From positions 372,001 to 436,000 of the forward strand of contig NW_015961990.1 of NCBI RefSeq assembly GCF_000497045.1: DNA of 64,000 bases, in the 5' to 3' direction. Position numbers and translations under genes: made by a program. Under the pieces are notes generated by a model that saw only the letters and a list, made by a program, of their open reading frames with translations, ran no database searches and had not been told where the DNA came from. Source of the DNA: Kalmanozyma brasiliensis GHG001 (Eukaryota > Basidiomycota > Ustilaginomycetes > Ustilaginales). Below, in pieces: positions 62,701 to 64,000 of the stretch. How positions within the stretch are numbered: position 1 is the stretch's first letter; every line of letters begins with the position of its first letter.

Positions 62701-63298
62701 TGCGCCTCAAGCTGTTGCCCAGACCCAAGCCGAAACTCAGGTTGCGGCCGAGCCACAAGGGGCACCCTCAATGCAGATACCAGCTAGCGCTCCTGAGCAA
62801 CGCAGCTCGTCTCCAGCACCCAAGAAGTTCAGCCTCGCCGACAAGCTTCGGCAGCGCAAAGAGGAGCGAGATCGAGCTGCGGCGGCAGCAGCCAAGGCGG
62901 CCGAGCCGGAGGATACCGCAAGTGCAGCTGATCCAGCAGTCGAGCCGAAGCAAGCACAGTCTGACAGCAAGACGGGTGCTGAAGCAGAGGCATCAAAGCA
63001 GGGAGTGCAGAAGGAGGCGTCGGCTTCACTTTCTGAGGGCACAAAGGCTGAGTCGTCCAAGGAGGGGGTGGAAGAGCCTTCTGTCTCGCAACCTGACGCC
63101 GTCGAGACTGTCAAGGCGGAGGCTGTCGGGGAAGAGGCAGCCGACGAAGGCGAAGCGGACGAAGAAGACGATAAGGCAGCCGATGGGGAGGAGAGCGGAG
63201 GAAACACCCCTGCTACGCCAACAACACCGAACCCGGCAGACGGCAACGGTGGCGGCAGCAGCAAGAAGAAGAAGAAAAACAAGAAGAAGAAGAAGTAG
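59723..63298 (+). CDS. COG8: Conserved oligomeric Golgi complex subunit 8 with long charged tail
   Basis: The ATG at 59723 (MPTSIAAPSAASDAM) gives 1,191 residues; upstream in-frame TTG is not a start. Residues about 40-430 match COG8/Dor1: SASYIRSLSNFSLSDLRAQP, LCISQTDAFIHIQQAEQEF, YERGHLSDLLEIPTLIHTCVKAG, then FLKARIRSFYSALDAM and YLRRYIDLWREEMADTLGMAFPLF. COG8 links the two lobes of the COG Golgi tether. After about residue 690 comes a region unlike usual COG8: roughly 280 residues of K/R-A-E-E-rich repeats, then an Ala/Glu/Pro-rich tail with FSLADKLRQRKEERDR and a final lysine run. Yeast and animal COG8 are about 600 residues. The frame is continuous with no sign of an intron or gene boundary. 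Confidence 0.88.
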   Translation: MPTSIAAPSAASDAMAHGSLASLIHNAAQSADSPISADALSTKESASYIRSLSNFSLSDLRAQPQQLQSKSEALHQQLSELCISQTDAFIHIQQAEQEFSPFLDSLSTHLDDLITQTLPDLQKAADVFEAASKPVLAERERLQNVTDQYERGHLSDLLEIPTLIHTCVKAGQHSDAIQLAEHLVGLLNSLGDAHVAHDDLGASVHTSGLNHGQRSTYFSLLIEALSHLSTMKNDLVSSFSSPGLKLPAARRSVSILRKLNTFESQLSQIADRHVVLASAQSNLLAVSLGMSENQLCLAFLKARIRSFYSALDAMGSPSSFSSEAYLRRYIDLWREEMADTLGMAFPLFIDESSSSSQARSSDTSQPDMVTPAHLLSSFATSGLVRLRDTVSVQLQVAARKTDPSSSASSSLETLAETLANIHTQLSYASVSLTRFGFDFGKLLFAPALSAGAEETTTALSSIEAIWLDVLSRSLDQTFASLHGQLDQHMQSNETSLPSRWFTSSKLPRSALEDLYSVSADNAEMSAYDDFSRPNIELVDYPLFAKLLNQLMDWINALQVFAPVSLASILSQTLDRHLASITQRLLTQTPKSIAKLDRNVPYADLLLADQDAQSLLLHLDDEPVVRQGLQKQLIQDRESAILGKVLGMWHSSVVSWTLQVVQSQVFDLSDGTGAREADSAWNQAQEWISSTRSNILQSSKQRRLDATRRQKAHDDAVEAARVEAEEQVRREAEEAARKKAEEEARQQAEAESKRKAEEEAKRKAEEEAERKKKAEDEAKKKAADEAKRKAEEQANKKAEQEAKRKAEEEARKEADAEAKRKAEEEEEQARLKAEEEKKKKDEAEAARLKAEEEERLKAEAEAQEALARKKTEENAAEAKAEQEAREAASKKKAKEEAAAAKAEAEAQQAARKQAEEEAARAKAENDDQEAASKKQAEEAAAAKAAKTKADELARSEAAGKQAQEAAKTVADQPAAADASKHTEQEPGAVPSEAAAPQAVAQTQAETQVAAEPQGAPSMQIPASAPEQRSSSPAPKKFSLADKLRQRKEERDRAAAAAAKAAEPEDTASAADPAVEPKQAQSDSKTGAEAEASKQGVQKEASASLSEGTKAESSKEGVEEPSVSQPDAVETVKAEAVGEEAADEGEADEEDDKAADGEESGGNTPATPTTPNPADGNGGGSSKKKKKNKKKKK
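61855..62620 (+). repeat. Degenerate Lys/Ala/Glu codon repeat encoding a charged helix
   Basis: Degenerate repeats of the type AAG-GC(C/A)-GA(A/G)-GA(A/G)-GAG encode RKAEEEAKRKAEEE-type units within COG8. The units vary in length and sequence and code choice differs between copies, which indicates an old, selected repeat rather than recent slippage. Confidence 0.8.
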
Positions 63299-63622
63299 CG
63301 GCCTGTTCAGGCTCGTTGTAGGCTGTCGATACTCGTTCAGCGCAACACTGATACGGCGTTCTCATACACAAAGCACACGCAGCTCGGACTGAGGAGATTT
63401 GAGGAAGAAAGAAAAGAGTGTCGTGGTATTGCAAAGAAGCCCCTTTTGGGAGGCAAAGATGGTGAATACGAACTTTGAACAATGACAGAGGAGCGGACGG
63501 CGCACAATGAAGACGTGCCCTTTCCTCCGTCACCTGATCGCATCCTTTTGTAGTCAACGAACGACACGAAAACCTTCCTCGGCGCGCATGTTGCAGCTGG
63601 AGGAGCGGCAAAGGATGCACGT
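63299..63622. other. Convergent intergenic region (COG8 / RPS20)
   Basis: A 324-bp shared 3' flank. No gene or element recognised. Confidence 0.6.
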
Positions 63623-63991
63623 TTAGTTGGAGGAGAGGATGGTGACCTCGACCTCCACACCGGGCTCAAGCGAGATCGAGGTGATCTGCTTGACGATCTC
63701 GGAGGGCGAGTGGAGGTCGATGAGGCGCTTGTGGATGCGCATCTCGAAGTGGTCCCAGGTCTTGGAGCCCTCACCGCAGGGGGACTTGCGGGTGGTGTGG
63801 GTGAGCACCTTGGTGGGCAGACGGACGGGGCCCTTGACACGGAGCTGCTTGTCCTTGGATCGGTTCACCAGGTCGGAGCAGACCTTCTCGAGGTTCTTGA
63901 CATTGCGCGAAGTGAGGGTGATGCGGATCTTGTGGATCTTGGCAGCAGGGGCCGAAGCATCCACATCCTTGTCCTTGGCGACGTAGCTCAT
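63623..63991 (-). CDS. RPS20: 40S ribosomal protein uS10 (Rps20)
   Basis: The 122-residue protein is a complete cytosolic uS10. [65 protein letters not shown] and the C-terminal [16 protein letters not shown] are near-invariant in eukaryotic S20. It sits in the head of the small subunit. The ATG at 63991 begins [13 protein letters not shown]; only nine bases of upstream sequence are visible, so a 5' leader intron cannot be seen. Codon use is strongly C-ending, consistent with high expression. Confidence 0.97.
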   Translation of the reverse strand: MSYVAKDKDVDASAPAAKIHKIRITLTSRNVKNLEKVCSDLVNRSKDKQLRVKGPVRLPTKVLTHTTRKSPCGEGSKTWDHFEMRIHKRLIDLHSPSEIVKQITSISLEPGVEVEVTILSSN

Positions 63992-64000
63992 CTTGGAATA

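Overview
The window looks like nuclear DNA of a basidiomycete, most likely a smut fungus (Ustilaginomycotina, Ustilago/Sporisorium type). The evidence is a complete set of eukaryotic core genes (proteasome, cohesin, TFIIIC, COG complex, 40S protein), GC-rich sequence, about one gene per 2.8 kb, very few introns (only two supported among 23 protein genes) and many proteins with long Ser/Ala/Pro-rich disordered extensions. The genus is inferred from gene style, not from a marker gene.

Layout: 1-12.6 kb holds the 3' part of an Afi1/MesA-like SPA (DENN-type) protein, an AAAP amino-acid transporter with an apparent GC-AG intron, mitochondrial Trp-tRNA synthetase, a short THOC5-like protein, an insulin-degrading-enzyme (Ste23) metalloprotease and an MTH1-like NUDIX hydrolase. 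12.6-30.2 kb holds a bestrophin-type channel, a 2,090-residue PH-domain protein, an NT-C2 protein, proteasome subunit Rpn3 and a TFIIIC small subunit. 30.8-45 kb holds a giant protein with a C-terminal alpha/beta-hydrolase, dCMP deaminase, COG5 and trehalose-phosphate phosphatase Tps2. 45-64 kb holds an ING-type PHD protein, cohesin Smc1, an unassigned small coiled-coil protein, Krr1, golgin Rud3, acetolactate synthase Ilv2, COG8 with a very long charged tail, and ribosomal protein uS10 (Rps20).

Most genes alternate in strand, so they form convergent pairs with 3' ends only 13-325 bp apart and divergent pairs that share 0.3-1.9 kb upstream regions. Several open frames extend upstream of the first ATG through non-ATG codons; starts here were set to the first sensible ATG. 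No rRNA, tRNA, transposon, CRISPR or viral sequence was recognised.

The genes do not form one pathway. A loose theme is Golgi/vesicle tethering (COG5, COG8, Rud3, and the Arf-linked SPA protein). The most informative observations are the Ala at the sulfonylurea-resistance Pro position of Ilv2, the roughly 280-residue charged helix appended to COG8, the GC-AG intron, the degenerate synthase domain joined to an intact phosphatase in Tps2, and the changed base-recognition residues in the MTH1-like enzyme. I found no convincing previously undescribed multi-gene system.
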